Positions 7,930 through 14,484 are shown, counted from the first letter of the stretch. The stretch: 14,484 nucleotides of DNA from an uncultured Eggerthellaceae bacterium (GCA_910577495.1 CAJTML010000005.1:31954-46437), one strand, 5' to 3'. The notes: generated by a model from the sequence alone, not told the origin. Numbers and translations: made by a program.

Positions 7930-8841
7930 TTGAATTCGTCACGTACCAGTGAGGCGCTGCGACGGGCAGAGAATCCGCAGCCGCATCCTTCATTTGACCA
8001 GTTTGTAGCCACCATTTCAGCGTTGCGCGCGCCGGATGGATGTCCGTGGGATCAGGCGCAAACGCATGCATCCATCGCGAAAAACATGCTGGAAGAAGCA
8101 TATGAGGCAGTGGACGCCATTGAGCAAAATGACAGTGCGCACCTTCGCGAAGAGCTGGGTGATGTACTTTTGCAGGTGGTGCTGCAAAGCCAAATTGCCT
8201 CAGATGCTGGCGAATTCACCATTGATGATGTGGCGGCTGAGGTGAATGCCAAGATGATTCGCCGTCATCCGCATGTGTTTGGCGAAGCCTCCGCTGAGCA
8301 TGCTTCTGACGTGCTTGAGTTGTGGGATCAGGTAAAACTTGCTGAAGGCGCTGCTGCCGATGCGCCCGCGGGGCTTCTTGATGGGGTGCCGACGTCGTTT
8401 CCGGCACTCATGCAGGCGCAAAAACTTTCGCGCAAGGCGGCATCTGCTGGCTTTGAGTGGGACAGCTTGTCCGATGTGTGGGATAAAGTTGGCGAAGAAA
8501 TTGCTGAGCTCAAAGAGGCCTATGAGCTTGCGCCGAAAACGGCAAAAGGCAAGGTTGATGCTGATGCACCAGCGTCTGCAGCACTGCAGGCAACGGGCAT
8601 CTCACCTGATCAGGCAGTTGCCGATGTCGAAATGGAGTTTGGCGATGTGCTCTTTTCGCTCGTGAATGTGGCGCGTCGCATGGGTATTGATAGTGAGCAG
8701 GCGCTTCGCCAATGCTGCACGAAGTTTCGCCATCGTTGGGCGGCTATGGAGCAGGCGTGCGTCGCGCAAGGCAAGCGCATTGAGGATCTCTCGGCTGCCG
8801 AGCAAAACAAGCTCTGGGATGAGGTGAAAGCCCGTGGCTAG
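7930..8841 (+). CDS. mazG: MazG, nucleoside triphosphate pyrophosphohydrolase
   Basis: From the TTG start the protein has 303 residues. MazG hydrolyses (d)NTPs to NMP and pyrophosphate and is thought to clear abnormal nucleotides. Two MazG domains are visible. The N-terminal one has PDGCPWDQAQTHASI at 35-49, EEAYE at 55-59 and EELGD at 74-78. The C-terminal one has EEIAEL at 189-194 and EMEFGD at 234-239. These acidic clusters are the magnesium-binding helices. The stretch between the two C-terminal helices (about residues 200-230, rich in Ala, Lys and Pro) is longer than in the E. coli enzyme as I recall it. The reading frame also stays open upstream into the divergent gene, but that would overlap it extensively. 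The last 8 bp overlap the next gene, the alarmone synthetase, so translation is probably coupled. Confidence 0.93.
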   Translation: MNSSRTSEALRRAENPQPHPSFDQFVATISALRAPDGCPWDQAQTHASIAKNMLEEAYEAVDAIEQNDSAHLREELGDVLLQVVLQSQIASDAGEFTIDDVAAEVNAKMIRRHPHVFGEASAEHASDVLELWDQVKLAEGAAADAPAGLLDGVPTSFPALMQAQKLSRKAASAGFEWDSLSDVWDKVGEEIAELKEAYELAPKTAKGKVDADAPASAALQATGISPDQAVADVEMEFGDVLFSLVNVARRMGIDSEQALRQCCTKFRHRWAAMEQACVAQGKRIEDLSAAEQNKLWDEVKARG

Positions 8842-9622
8842 CTCTGAAGAGCAGCGCATTGCCTTTGATGCGCATTTTGATGCTGCAACGTTTGAGGCGC
8901 CCGATATGGACGTGCCGGTGTATGACGCGGGCACGTTTCAAACGAGCGATGACTTGCGGGATGCCATGGATGGACTGCAGCGCATGCATGATGCCAGTGC
9001 GAAAACGCGCGCGATTATCCAGAAATACCAAGCGGCTATGCGAGAGATGGTCGTGCGTTTTGAGATTCTTGACCAGGACTTATCGCTCAAGAAGAATCGC
9101 AATCCCATTCATCACATTGAATCGCGCATCAAAAACCCTGCCAGCATTTTCGAAAAACTGGAACGCTACGGCAAAGAGCCCACGCTTGAAAACATGGAGC
9201 ACTACATCATGGATATTGCGGGCGTTCGCGTGATTTGCTCGTATATCTCGGATGTGTACAACTTGCTTGACCTGCTTAAACTGCAGGATGACCTGGAGAT
9301 TGTGGCGGTTAAAGACTATATCGAAAACCCCAAGCCAAACGGTTATAGAAGCTTGCACGTGATTGTGCGAATCCCGGTGTATTTCCTGGATAAGAAGGAT
9401 TTTATTCCCGTTGAAGTGCAGTTGCGCACCATTGCGATGGACTTTTGGGCAAGCTTGGAGCACGACCTGAAGTATAAAGCGGTTCGCGAACTTGAGGGAG
9501 TGGATGCAGGGGACGCGCTGAAGGATTGCAGTCGCATCATTGAAGAGGTGGAAGGTCGCATGCAGGTGCTTGCGCGTGCGCTTGAGAGCGAACAAAGCAA
9601 CGCACCTGAACTGACTTCGTAA
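8834..9622 (+). CDS. Small alarmone synthetase, RelQ/RelP (YjbM/YwaC) type GTP pyrophosphokinase
   Basis: This 262-residue protein is predicted to move pyrophosphate from ATP to GDP or GTP, making (p)ppGpp. The synthetase domain spans about residues 75-215, with Arg98, Lys100, Ser104 and Lys108 in the ATP-binding segment, Asp127 in DIAGVRVIC, KDYIENPKPNGYRSLH at 160-175, and VEVQLRTIAMDFWASLEH with Glu194, Gln196, Arg198 and His210. There is no HD hydrolase domain and no TGS or ACT domain, so it is synthesis-only. A C-terminal helix (about 228-255) matches the oligomerising helix of RelQ. The first 55-75 residues, rich in Asp and Ala, are an extension absent from the roughly 210-residue Bacillus protein. 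The GTG start is preceded by GAGG at 8821-8824 (9-nt gap) and lies inside the end of mazG (8-bp overlap). Confidence 0.92.
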   Translation: MASSEEQRIAFDAHFDAATFEAPDMDVPVYDAGTFQTSDDLRDAMDGLQRMHDASAKTRAIIQKYQAAMREMVVRFEILDQDLSLKKNRNPIHHIESRIKNPASIFEKLERYGKEPTLENMEHYIMDIAGVRVICSYISDVYNLLDLLKLQDDLEIVAVKDYIENPKPNGYRSLHVIVRIPVYFLDKKDFIPVEVQLRTIAMDFWASLEHDLKYKAVRELEGVDAGDALKDCSRIIEEVEGRMQVLARALESEQSNAPELTS

Positions 9623-9673
9623 GCTGGTGTGCGTACGCGCAGATCAGGTGCGTCAGGATGTGTGTGCTCAGTG

Positions 9674-9707
9674 GCGCGGCGGCCATGCGCAGCCGCGCGT
9701 GATGGCC
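9674..9707. terminator. GC-rich inverted repeats between convergent genes
   Basis: GCGCGGC (9674-9680) can pair with GCCGCGC (9692-9698) across an 11-nt loop. GGCCAT (9681-9686) can instead pair with ATGGCC (9702-9707). The two hairpins overlap and exclude each other. They sit between the ends of the alarmone synthetase gene and the yqeY-like gene, where a bidirectional terminator would be expected. No T-run follows on either strand, so this is a weak call. Confidence 0.4.
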
Positions 9708-10150
9708 TAGGAGAGTTTCTCGCCCAAGATTTTTGCCGCGGCTGCTTTGTCGAAGTTGCCGCCGGTTGCCTGGGTAAGCGCGCCCATGACTTTGCCCATG
9801 TCCTTCTTGGTGGAAGCGCCCGTTTGAGCAAGGGTGGCGTCAATCAGTTCTACCAGCTCATCTCCTGAAACTTGCTTGGGCAGGTAACTTTCAAGAATGG
9901 CAACCTGCTCGGTGAGCGTGTCGGTGCGCTCTTGGTTGTTGCCAGCCTTAATGGAACCATCAAGCGTTTCTTTGGTTTGCTTGATGGTGCGCTTGAGCAT
10001 GGCGTCAACGTCGGCATCGGTGATTTCGCGACGCTCGTTCACTTCGATATTCTTCAGTTCGCCATGCACTTGGCGAAGGATAGACAAACGCGGCTTGTCC
10101 TTTGCTTTCATGGCGTCTTTGATTGCTTGCATCAGCTCATCGTTGGTCAT
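9707..10150 (-). CDS. GatB/YqeY-domain protein
   Basis: This 147-residue, soluble, mostly helical protein belongs to the YqeY family, whose fold matches the tail domain of the tRNA amidotransferase subunit GatB. Family marks are RLSILRQVHGELKN near residues 21-34, a helical middle with LESYLPKQVSGDEL, and DMGKVMGAL followed by DKAAAAKIL near the C-terminus. Its biochemical role is not settled; tRNA-related activity is inferred from the GatB similarity. The start at 10150 is preferred because AAAGGAG (complement of 10159-10165) lies 8 nt upstream. An in-frame ATG at 10198 would add 16 residues but would lie within a 5' hairpin. The gene stands alone, convergent with the alarmone synthetase gene and divergent from the PH-domain operon. 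Confidence 0.92.
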   Translation of the reverse strand: MTNDELMQAIKDAMKAKDKPRLSILRQVHGELKNIEVNERREITDADVDAMLKRTIKQTKETLDGSIKAGNNQERTDTLTEQVAILESYLPKQVSGDELVELIDATLAQTGASTKKDMGKVMGALTQATGGNFDKAAAAKILGEKLS

Positions 10151-10177
10151 ATGAATCACTCCTTTTACGCTTCGGTA

Positions 10178-10201
10178 GGCATCGCGGGTGTTGCGCATGC
10201 C
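10178..10201 (-). other. Hairpin in the 5' leader of the yqeY-like gene
   Basis: On the minus strand GGCATGCG and CGCGATGCC can form 8 bp with one bulged G around a 7-nt loop. It lies about 27 nt before the start codon and downstream of the candidate -10 box. It may stabilise the leader or affect translation; no known riboswitch is recognised. Confidence 0.4.
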
Positions 10202-10247
10202 TTAACAGAGAGCTTCAGTAATCTTTAATGCATGTGGAATAGGTTTG

Positions 10248-10253
10248 AGTATA
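10248..10253 (-). promoter_or_regulatory. Candidate -10 box for the yqeY-like gene
   Basis: The minus strand reads TATACT here, about 98 nt before the start codon at 10150. A convincing -35 hexamer is not seen upstream. If used, it gives a leader of roughly 90 nt that includes the hairpin at 10178-10201. Confidence 0.4.
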
Positions 10254-10295
10254 GCGCACGCGCAACGCATGGCACACAGAGAAATCAGCGTATTC

Positions 10296-10304
10296 TGGTA
10301 AGAT
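10296..10304 (+). promoter_or_regulatory. Candidate extended -10 promoter for the PH-domain operon
   Basis: TGG followed by TAAGAT forms an extended -10 element about 32 nt before the ATG of the first PH-domain gene. There is no good -35, which extended -10 promoters can do without. It would drive the four-gene run from 10337 onward. Confidence 0.45.
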
Positions 10305-10336
10305 ATCTGCGTTTGTACAAAAACCTGGAGGCTCGC

Positions 10337-10828
10337 ATGAAACCACTTCCCTTAAATCAATTGGATCCCCGCATTAAAGCAGTTTGGCGCCTCAATGACG
10401 CCATATCCGCCACGTTGATTTACGTGTGTTGCGTCATTGGCTTTTTGATTGCAGCGCTGGTTGATCCCGAAGCGGGATGGGCGTGGGTTGTGGTTGGCCT
10501 CATGACGCTTGCTTATGTGGTGGTTATGATCGTGTGCTTGGTTGTGTTACCGCCCATTCGCTATGTGCGTTGGCGCTATGAAGTGAGCGAAGACTATCTT
10601 GATATTGCGCGTGGCATCGTGTGGCGCAAGCGTTTTGTGATTCCGTTTATTCGCGTGCAAAACACCGACACGCGCCAAGGACCGATTTTGCGCCTCTTTG
10701 GTCTTTCAAGCGTAACGGTTGCAACAGCAGCTGGCGAACATGCAATTCCAGGGCTTAATAGCGAAGAAGCCGAGCAGCTGCGTGATCGCGCGGCAGAGCT
10801 TGCTCGTCTTGCGCAAGAGGACGTGTAA
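10337..10828 (+). CDS. YdbS-like membrane protein with one bacterial PH domain
   Basis: This 163-residue protein has two membrane segments near residues 22-43 and 48-70, then a bacterial PH domain (bPH2 type) at about 79-155. The domain's core shows YEVSEDYLDIARGIVWRKR, the 'IPFIRVQNTDTRQGPILRLFGL' region and a 'TVATAAGEHAIPGL' segment. The family works at the membrane as a partner of the multi-PH protein encoded next; in Bacillus the ydbS-ydbT pair is linked to envelope stress and toxin resistance. The ATG at 10337 is chosen because GGAGG (10327-10331) lies 5 nt before it; the frame is open further upstream but without a comparable site. Only 2 bp separate its stop from the next start, so the two are co-translated. 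Confidence 0.9.
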   Translation: MKPLPLNQLDPRIKAVWRLNDAISATLIYVCCVIGFLIAALVDPEAGWAWVVVGLMTLAYVVVMIVCLVVLPPIRYVRWRYEVSEDYLDIARGIVWRKRFVIPFIRVQNTDTRQGPILRLFGLSSVTVATAAGEHAIPGLNSEEAEQLRDRAAELARLAQEDV

Positions 10829-10830
10829 TC

Positions 10831-12714
10831 ATGGAGTCGCAAAACTACATGCCACAGCAGCAGCCGCAGCAGCAACCGTTGCCGCAGCAGCCGCAGCCGC
10901 AACAGCAGCCGCTGTCACAGCAGCAGTCGCAACAGCAGCCGGCGGAGCCGCAAAAGATTCACGTGCACCACAGCTATATCTGGCTAGGTGGTTTGCGTAT
11001 TGCCTTTTATATGCTGGTGGTTTCGGGTATCTCATTTGCGTCGTCGCTCATCGGTGTGTTCGCTGAGCTGGCCATAGGAGGTCAAGGCGAACTCTTTCTC
11101 ATTGTGGGCGTTATCTTGTTGGTGATGCTGCTCTTTATTACCATCTTAGGCATCAGTCTTCTGGTGCGCTGGTGGTCGTATAAGCATCTGTACTACCAGC
11201 TCACGCCCGAAGAGTTTAGCCTCCATTCAGGCATCTTTAACAAACAGCGCGTGCACGTTCCATATCAGCGCGTGCAGTCGGTCGACCAAAAGGCAACGCT
11301 GTTCCAGCGCATCTTTGGTGTATGTACGGTGAGCATTGATACCGCGGGTGGCTCAAACAATAAAGCCATCACCATTCCCTACGTGAGCAAAACGCAGGCT
11401 GAACAGCTTCGCTACGAGTTGTTCGCGCGCAAGCAATACGTGGTTGCCGGTCAAGCGGCTCCTGTGCAAGCTGCGCCGGCGCCTGGGGTTGCAGCTCCCG
11501 TGCAGCAGCCGCTTGCGCAACAGCCCGGCAATATCTTGGACGCTCCAGCGGAGATCTGGCAAAACGTTAACGGCATCTTTGGTGGTGCGGGGGCAGACAT
11601 GGCTCCTGTGTCGTACGAATACGGCATGACGAACAAAGAGCTTATATTCACCGGGCTTTCCAACAACACCGCGTTTATGGTCATCGTGGTGGGTGTTATT
11701 GGCCTGATCAGCCAGCTGTTTGGCCTGCTTGACGAATTTGCAGCACCTGCGCAAGGCAGCTGGGAAGATGTTGCGCTTGATGCGGCATTTTCAGCAACCC
11801 CGCAGCTGATTGCTATGGGAGCTGGCATCTTTGTGGTCATCATGATTGTGCTTTGGGCCCTGTCAGCCGTGGGGTCGTGTATTTCCTACGGCGGGTTCAA
11901 AGCGCGCCGTCGCGGTAACCGCATTGAGGTTGAATACGGCTTGCTGCAGCACCAATTCCAGGGCGTGGATGTTGACCGCGTGCAAAGTGTGGTGGTGAAG
12001 CAATCCTTTATTAGGCGTATCTTGGGTTATTGCGAAGTCTCGCTCGGCAAGATTGACGCCGCGGCTGCAGATGGTGACACCAACAAAAATACGCTCGCAA
12101 ACCAAGGCCTCATCATCCATCCCTTCGTGAAGGTAAGCCGCGTCCCCGAAATCTTGGCGGGCATCATCCCCGAATTCGCCGATGTGCCCGCACAAACAAC
12201 ACCCGTTGCGAAGGTCGCGCTCAGGCGCGCCCTCATTCGACGTGGCATTATCCAAGGCAGTGGCTTTTGGTTGGCAATTGTTGTTGCGCTCTGCGTGGTG
12301 CTCGTCAATCTTTTTGTCGTACCCGAAGTGCCAACCGATCCTGATATGGCGCTTTTGATGACGTTTGCGAATCCTGCCTGCATCATTGGTTTTGCGTTGG
12401 CATTCACGCTTTTTGTGGTGGAAATCATTGGAGCGGTGCTTTGGGCGAAAAGCTCAGGGTTTGCCTTCAATCAACAGTTCATGCAGGTCACTAATGGTGG
12501 CTTCGCCCGTGAGACCGTCAGTTTTCCGCGCAAGAAGATCCAATTTGGCTATACCAAGACAAATCCGTTCCAGCGCTCTGCGCATACCGCCACCATTACT
12601 GCGGTTACTGCGGCGGGTGTGGGTGGCACGCACGTGCGGCTGATTGACGCTCGTGAAGAAGATGCACAAGCGTGGCTTGCGTGGGTGAAACCACGAAGAA
12701 ATGTGGTAGGGTAG
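10831..12714 (+). CDS. YdbT-like membrane protein with three bacterial PH domains and a Gln-rich N-terminus
   Basis: This 627-residue protein begins with a Gln/Pro-rich tail (about residues 8-41). It then has membrane segments near 52-78 and 88-113, a first PH domain (about 120-198, with VPYQRVQSVDQKATLFQRIFG), an Ala/Pro/Gln linker (203-235), membrane segments near 278-302 and 324-352, a second PH domain (about 358-448, with DVDRVQSVVVKQSFIRRILGY), membrane segments near 477-498 and 508-538, and a more diverged third PH domain (about 545-622). The pattern of two helices followed by a PH domain, three times over, matches Bacillus YdbT. It probably forms a membrane complex with the preceding single-PH protein. 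A role in envelope protection is inferred from the family. GAGG at 10817-10820 precedes the ATG by 10 nt, within the end of the upstream gene. Confidence 0.9.
   Translation: MESQNYMPQQQPQQQPLPQQPQPQQQPLSQQQSQQQPAEPQKIHVHHSYIWLGGLRIAFYMLVVSGISFASSLIGVFAELAIGGQGELFLIVGVILLVMLLFITILGISLLVRWWSYKHLYYQLTPEEFSLHSGIFNKQRVHVPYQRVQSVDQKATLFQRIFGVCTVSIDTAGGSNNKAITIPYVSKTQAEQLRYELFARKQYVVAGQAAPVQAAPAPGVAAPVQQPLAQQPGNILDAPAEIWQNVNGIFGGAGADMAPVSYEYGMTNKELIFTGLSNNTAFMVIVVGVIGLISQLFGLLDEFAAPAQGSWEDVALDAAFSATPQLIAMGAGIFVVIMIVLWALSAVGSCISYGGFKARRRGNRIEVEYGLLQHQFQGVDVDRVQSVVVKQSFIRRILGYCEVSLGKIDAAAADGDTNKNTLANQGLIIHPFVKVSRVPEILAGIIPEFADVPAQTTPVAKVALRRALIRRGIIQGSGFWLAIVVALCVVLVNLFVVPEVPTDPDMALLMTFANPACIIGFALAFTLFVVEIIGAVLWAKSSGFAFNQQFMQVTNGGFARETVSFPRKKIQFGYTKTNPFQRSAHTATITAVTAAGVGGTHVRLIDAREEDAQAWLAWVKPRRNVVG
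10852..10953 (+). repeat. Glutamine-codon repeat tract (CAG/CAA/CCG)
   Basis: The first 41 codons of the YdbT-like gene include about 20 glutamine codons, mostly CAG with some CAA, broken up by CCG proline codons. The tract encodes a flexible, uncharged head facing the cytoplasm if the topology follows the family. Trinucleotide tracts like this can change length between strains without breaking the frame. Confidence 0.85.
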
Positions 12715-12718
12715 TCAC

Positions 12719-13483
12719 ATGAGTGAACAACCTTCAACACAGCCAACCTCGTGGACGCCTTCGCAATTTAAACCGAAGAACGCTGCTGCGTTGCGCGAAC
12801 ATCGCCACGAGCCATCGGCTACGCCGGCAAGCACCGAAAACAAAAAGCGCAATATTCGCGAATATACGCTGGGCGAAGAGATCTTTAATTCGGTGACCCA
12901 TGGTGTGGGAGCACTGCTGGCCATTGCGGCTATTCCCATTTTGGTTGTGCATGCGGTTGAGCGGGGTGGCGGCATCTATCTGTTCGCCGCGCTCGTGTAT
13001 ACCTTGACCATGCTTTTGGAATACACCATGTCAACGCTGTATCACGCACTTGCCGCTGAAAAGGCAAAACGCGTATTTAAGGTGCTTGACCACAGCTGTA
13101 TCTATCTGTTTATCGCAGGAACGTATACGCCCTTTTGTCTCATAACGCTTGGCCATGTGGGCGGTGTGTATCTGTGTATCTTTGTCTGGGCGGTAGCGCT
13201 TGCTGGGGTTGCGTGCGAGGCCTTCTGGGTCTTTCGCCCGCGCTGGATTTCGGCTGTGCTTTACCTGCTCTTGGGCTGGTCGGTTGTGGCGTTTCTGCCG
13301 CAACTCATTGCAACGATGGCCACGCCGGCGCTGTGGCTGCTGGCAATTGGCGGCATCTGCTATTCCGTCGGTTGCATCTTTTACGTGCTCAAGCGCATTC
13401 CCTATATGCATTCAATCTTTCACCTTTGGGTACTTGCGGGCAGTGTCTTGCAATTCTTGGCAATTGCCCTGTATGTTATTTAG
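12719..13483 (+). CDS. Hemolysin III / PAQR-family membrane protein (TrhA/YqfA-like)
   Basis: This 254-residue integral membrane protein has about seven helices. Family signatures are Glu53 with NSVTHG at 57-62, STLYHA at 105-110, VLDHSCIYLFIAGTYTP at 122-138, and YMHSIFHLW near 229-237. The His, Asp and Ser residues correspond to the metal-binding set of PAQR proteins. In bacteria the family is tied to membrane lipid homeostasis (TrhA/YqfA); the 'hemolysin' name is historical. The first 47 residues are hydrophilic and rich in Pro, Thr, Lys and Arg, and are longer than the short N-terminus of typical members. The start follows the previous stop by 4 bp, so it belongs to the PH-domain operon; only a weak TAGGG precedes it. 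Confidence 0.92.
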   Translation: MSEQPSTQPTSWTPSQFKPKNAAALREHRHEPSATPASTENKKRNIREYTLGEEIFNSVTHGVGALLAIAAIPILVVHAVERGGGIYLFAALVYTLTMLLEYTMSTLYHALAAEKAKRVFKVLDHSCIYLFIAGTYTPFCLITLGHVGGVYLCIFVWAVALAGVACEAFWVFRPRWISAVLYLLLGWSVVAFLPQLIATMATPALWLLAIGGICYSVGCIFYVLKRIPYMHSIFHLWVLAGSVLQFLAIALYVI

Positions 13484-13506
13484 GTCTTCTTATTTTCAGG
13501 TCTTCT
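13482..13506 (+). repeat. Short direct repeat AGGTCTTCT
   Basis: Two identical 9-bp copies (13482-13490 and 13498-13506) are separated by 7 bp in the gap between the PAQR gene and the CNNM-type gene. The first overlaps the stop codon. It could be a chance repeat or a small binding site; nothing else supports a function. Confidence 0.5.
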
Positions 13507-13525
13507 AGGAGTTGAACAAAACAGT

Positions 13526-14484
13526 ATGGAAATCGGAATAAGTATTGTCGTCACGTTGGCGCTCATTTTCGTCAATGGATACTTTTCTATGTCTGAAATG
13601 GCGCTGGTCAATGTGCGCATGCTCACGCTGGCGCACGAGGCCGAAGAGGGCGACAAAAAGGCTCAGCGCGCCTATGATCTGGCCAGCAATTCGGGTCAGT
13701 TTTTGGCAACCATCCAGGTAGCCATTACGCTCGTTGGGTTTTTCGCCTCTGCCGCAGCGGCAACAAACTTGTCTGATCCACTTGCGCAGTGGATGTCAAG
13801 TTTCGGAGTTGAGTGGATTACGGCTATTGCGCCTGGCCTGGCTCCGGTGCTCATCACGTTGGTAGTGTCGTATCTCAGCATCGTGATTGGCGAGCTGGTT
13901 CCCAAGCGTATGGCGCTGGCTGATGCAGAAAAGATCTCCAAGTCAGTTGCCGGGCCGCTCAAGGTGTTCCAAAAAATTGCCACGCCGCTGGTGTGGTTGA
14001 CGTCTGCTTCAGCTGATGGGCTTTCGCACCTTCTGGGTATCAAAGGTGCTGATGAGCGCCAAGCGGTCTCCGAAGAAGAGATCAAATACATGGTCACGGA
14101 CAACGAAGAGCTTCTGGATGACGAAAAGCGCATGATCCATGAAATCTTGGATCTCGGCGACATGTCGGTGCATGAAATCATGACGCCGCGCGTGGATATG
14201 ATTCTCGTTGAGGACACCATGACGGTTCGCCAGGCACTTGAGCGCATGCAGGGTACGGGTTACTCGCGCTTGCCCGTCTTTCATGAGGACATCGACCACA
14301 TCATCGGTATCGTTCACTATAAAGATCTCATGAGCTCGTTTATGGACGGCGACGAAGATGTGCTGGCGGCGGAGTTCGCGTTTGAGGCGCTCTTTGTGCC
14401 CGAAACCAAGGACGCGTATCCGCTTTTGGCTGAGATGCAAACCAACCGTCAGCAGATGGCCATTGTCGTTGACGAGTATGGCGG
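13526..14484 (+). CDS. CNNM/CorC-type (HlyC/CorC, UPF0053) membrane protein with CBS domains (3' end missing)
   Basis: The frame runs off the window after 319 complete codons. The N-terminal DUF21/CNNM membrane domain has hydrophobic segments near residues 4-24, 62-80 and 101-122, with SMSEMALVNVR at 21-31 and the signature GELVPKRMALADAEK at 122-136. It is followed by VSEEEIKYMV at 181-190, the linker motif IMTPRVDM at 218-225, a first CBS domain (about 226-275), and the start of a second that ends in VVDEYGG at the edge. The missing part should finish CBS2 and hold the C-terminal transporter-associated domain. From family knowledge these proteins export or handle magnesium or cobalt and bind adenine nucleotides in the CBS pair. 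The ATG is 42 bp after the PAQR gene; AGGAG (13507-13511) lies a long 14 nt upstream, and no nearer in-frame start exists. Confidence 0.92.
   Translation, partial: MEIGISIVVTLALIFVNGYFSMSEMALVNVRMLTLAHEAEEGDKKAQRAYDLASNSGQFLATIQVAITLVGFFASAAAATNLSDPLAQWMSSFGVEWITAIAPGLAPVLITLVVSYLSIVIGELVPKRMALADAEKISKSVAGPLKVFQKIATPLVWLTSASADGLSHLLGIKGADERQAVSEEEIKYMVTDNEELLDDEKRMIHEILDLGDMSVHEIMTPRVDMILVEDTMTVRQALERMQGTGYSRLPVFHEDIDHIIGIVHYKDLMSSFMDGDEDVLAAEFAFEALFVPETKDAYPLLAEMQTNRQQMAIVVDEYG

Noticed and set aside
8339..8665. Arg/Ala-rich open frames in mazG and other genes on both strands
   Set aside because: They overlap confidently identified domains in another frame and have no family marks of their own.
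10151..10198. Longer form of the yqeY-like protein with 16 extra residues
   Set aside because: The extra residues lie across a hairpin and the ribosome site AAAGGAG, which is correctly placed for the start at 10150.
10232..10336. Longer form of the first PH-domain protein
   Set aside because: The upstream part covers the extended -10 element and the GGAGG site; the ATG at 10337 is well placed and the added residues match no family feature.
12719..14484. Hemolysin or virulence cluster
   Set aside because: Both 'hemolysin' names are historical labels; the sequences match PAQR and CNNM/CorC membrane homeostasis families, and no toxin domain is seen.

Overview
The window looks like a piece of an actinobacterial chromosome, most likely class Coriobacteriia (the Collinsella/Olsenella/Cryptobacterium/Eggerthella group). 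This is an inference from moderately high G+C, SD-led genes with some GTG and TTG starts, an LPxTG wall protein, and the mix of housekeeping genes. I cannot place it to genus without a search. There is no rRNA, tRNA, CRISPR array, insertion sequence or phage gene that I can see. All intergenic gaps are under 190 bp.

Layout. (1) Bases 1-5745, plus strand: the 3' part (at least 1,914 codons) of a giant cell-wall-anchored surface protein. It has at least seven SdrD-B/Cna-B-like units, each opening with an EF-hand-like calcium loop, and ends in an LPKTG sortase signal. Acidic Asp/Pro/Gly/Glu repeats are inserted at the same place in its last two units. (2) Bases 5803-7847, minus strand: a tight three-gene operon, read as a small four-helix membrane protein, then a cysteine hydrolase of the isochorismatase family, then a TrmH/SpoU RNA 2'-O-methyltransferase. 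(3) Bases 7930-9622, plus strand: a divergent two-gene unit, mazG (NTP pyrophosphohydrolase) overlapping a small RelQ/RelP-type (p)ppGpp synthetase. (4) Bases 9707-10150, minus strand: a GatB/YqeY-domain protein, convergent with (3). (5) Bases 10337-14484, plus strand: a probable envelope operon of a YdbS-like PH-domain protein, a YdbT-like triple-PH membrane protein with a glutamine-rich head, a hemolysin-III/PAQR protein, and a CNNM/CorC-type CBS transporter cut by the window edge.

How it fits together. The surface protein is an adhesin or stalk displayed on the wall. The mazG-synthetase pair couples nucleotide-pool cleaning with alarmone production. The PH/PAQR/CNNM run is a membrane-maintenance cluster. 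Most of the window is ordinary core genome. The parts most worth a second look are the repeat inserts of the surface protein and the translationally overlapped mazG/alarmone-synthetase pair. I found no clear evidence of a wholly new system.
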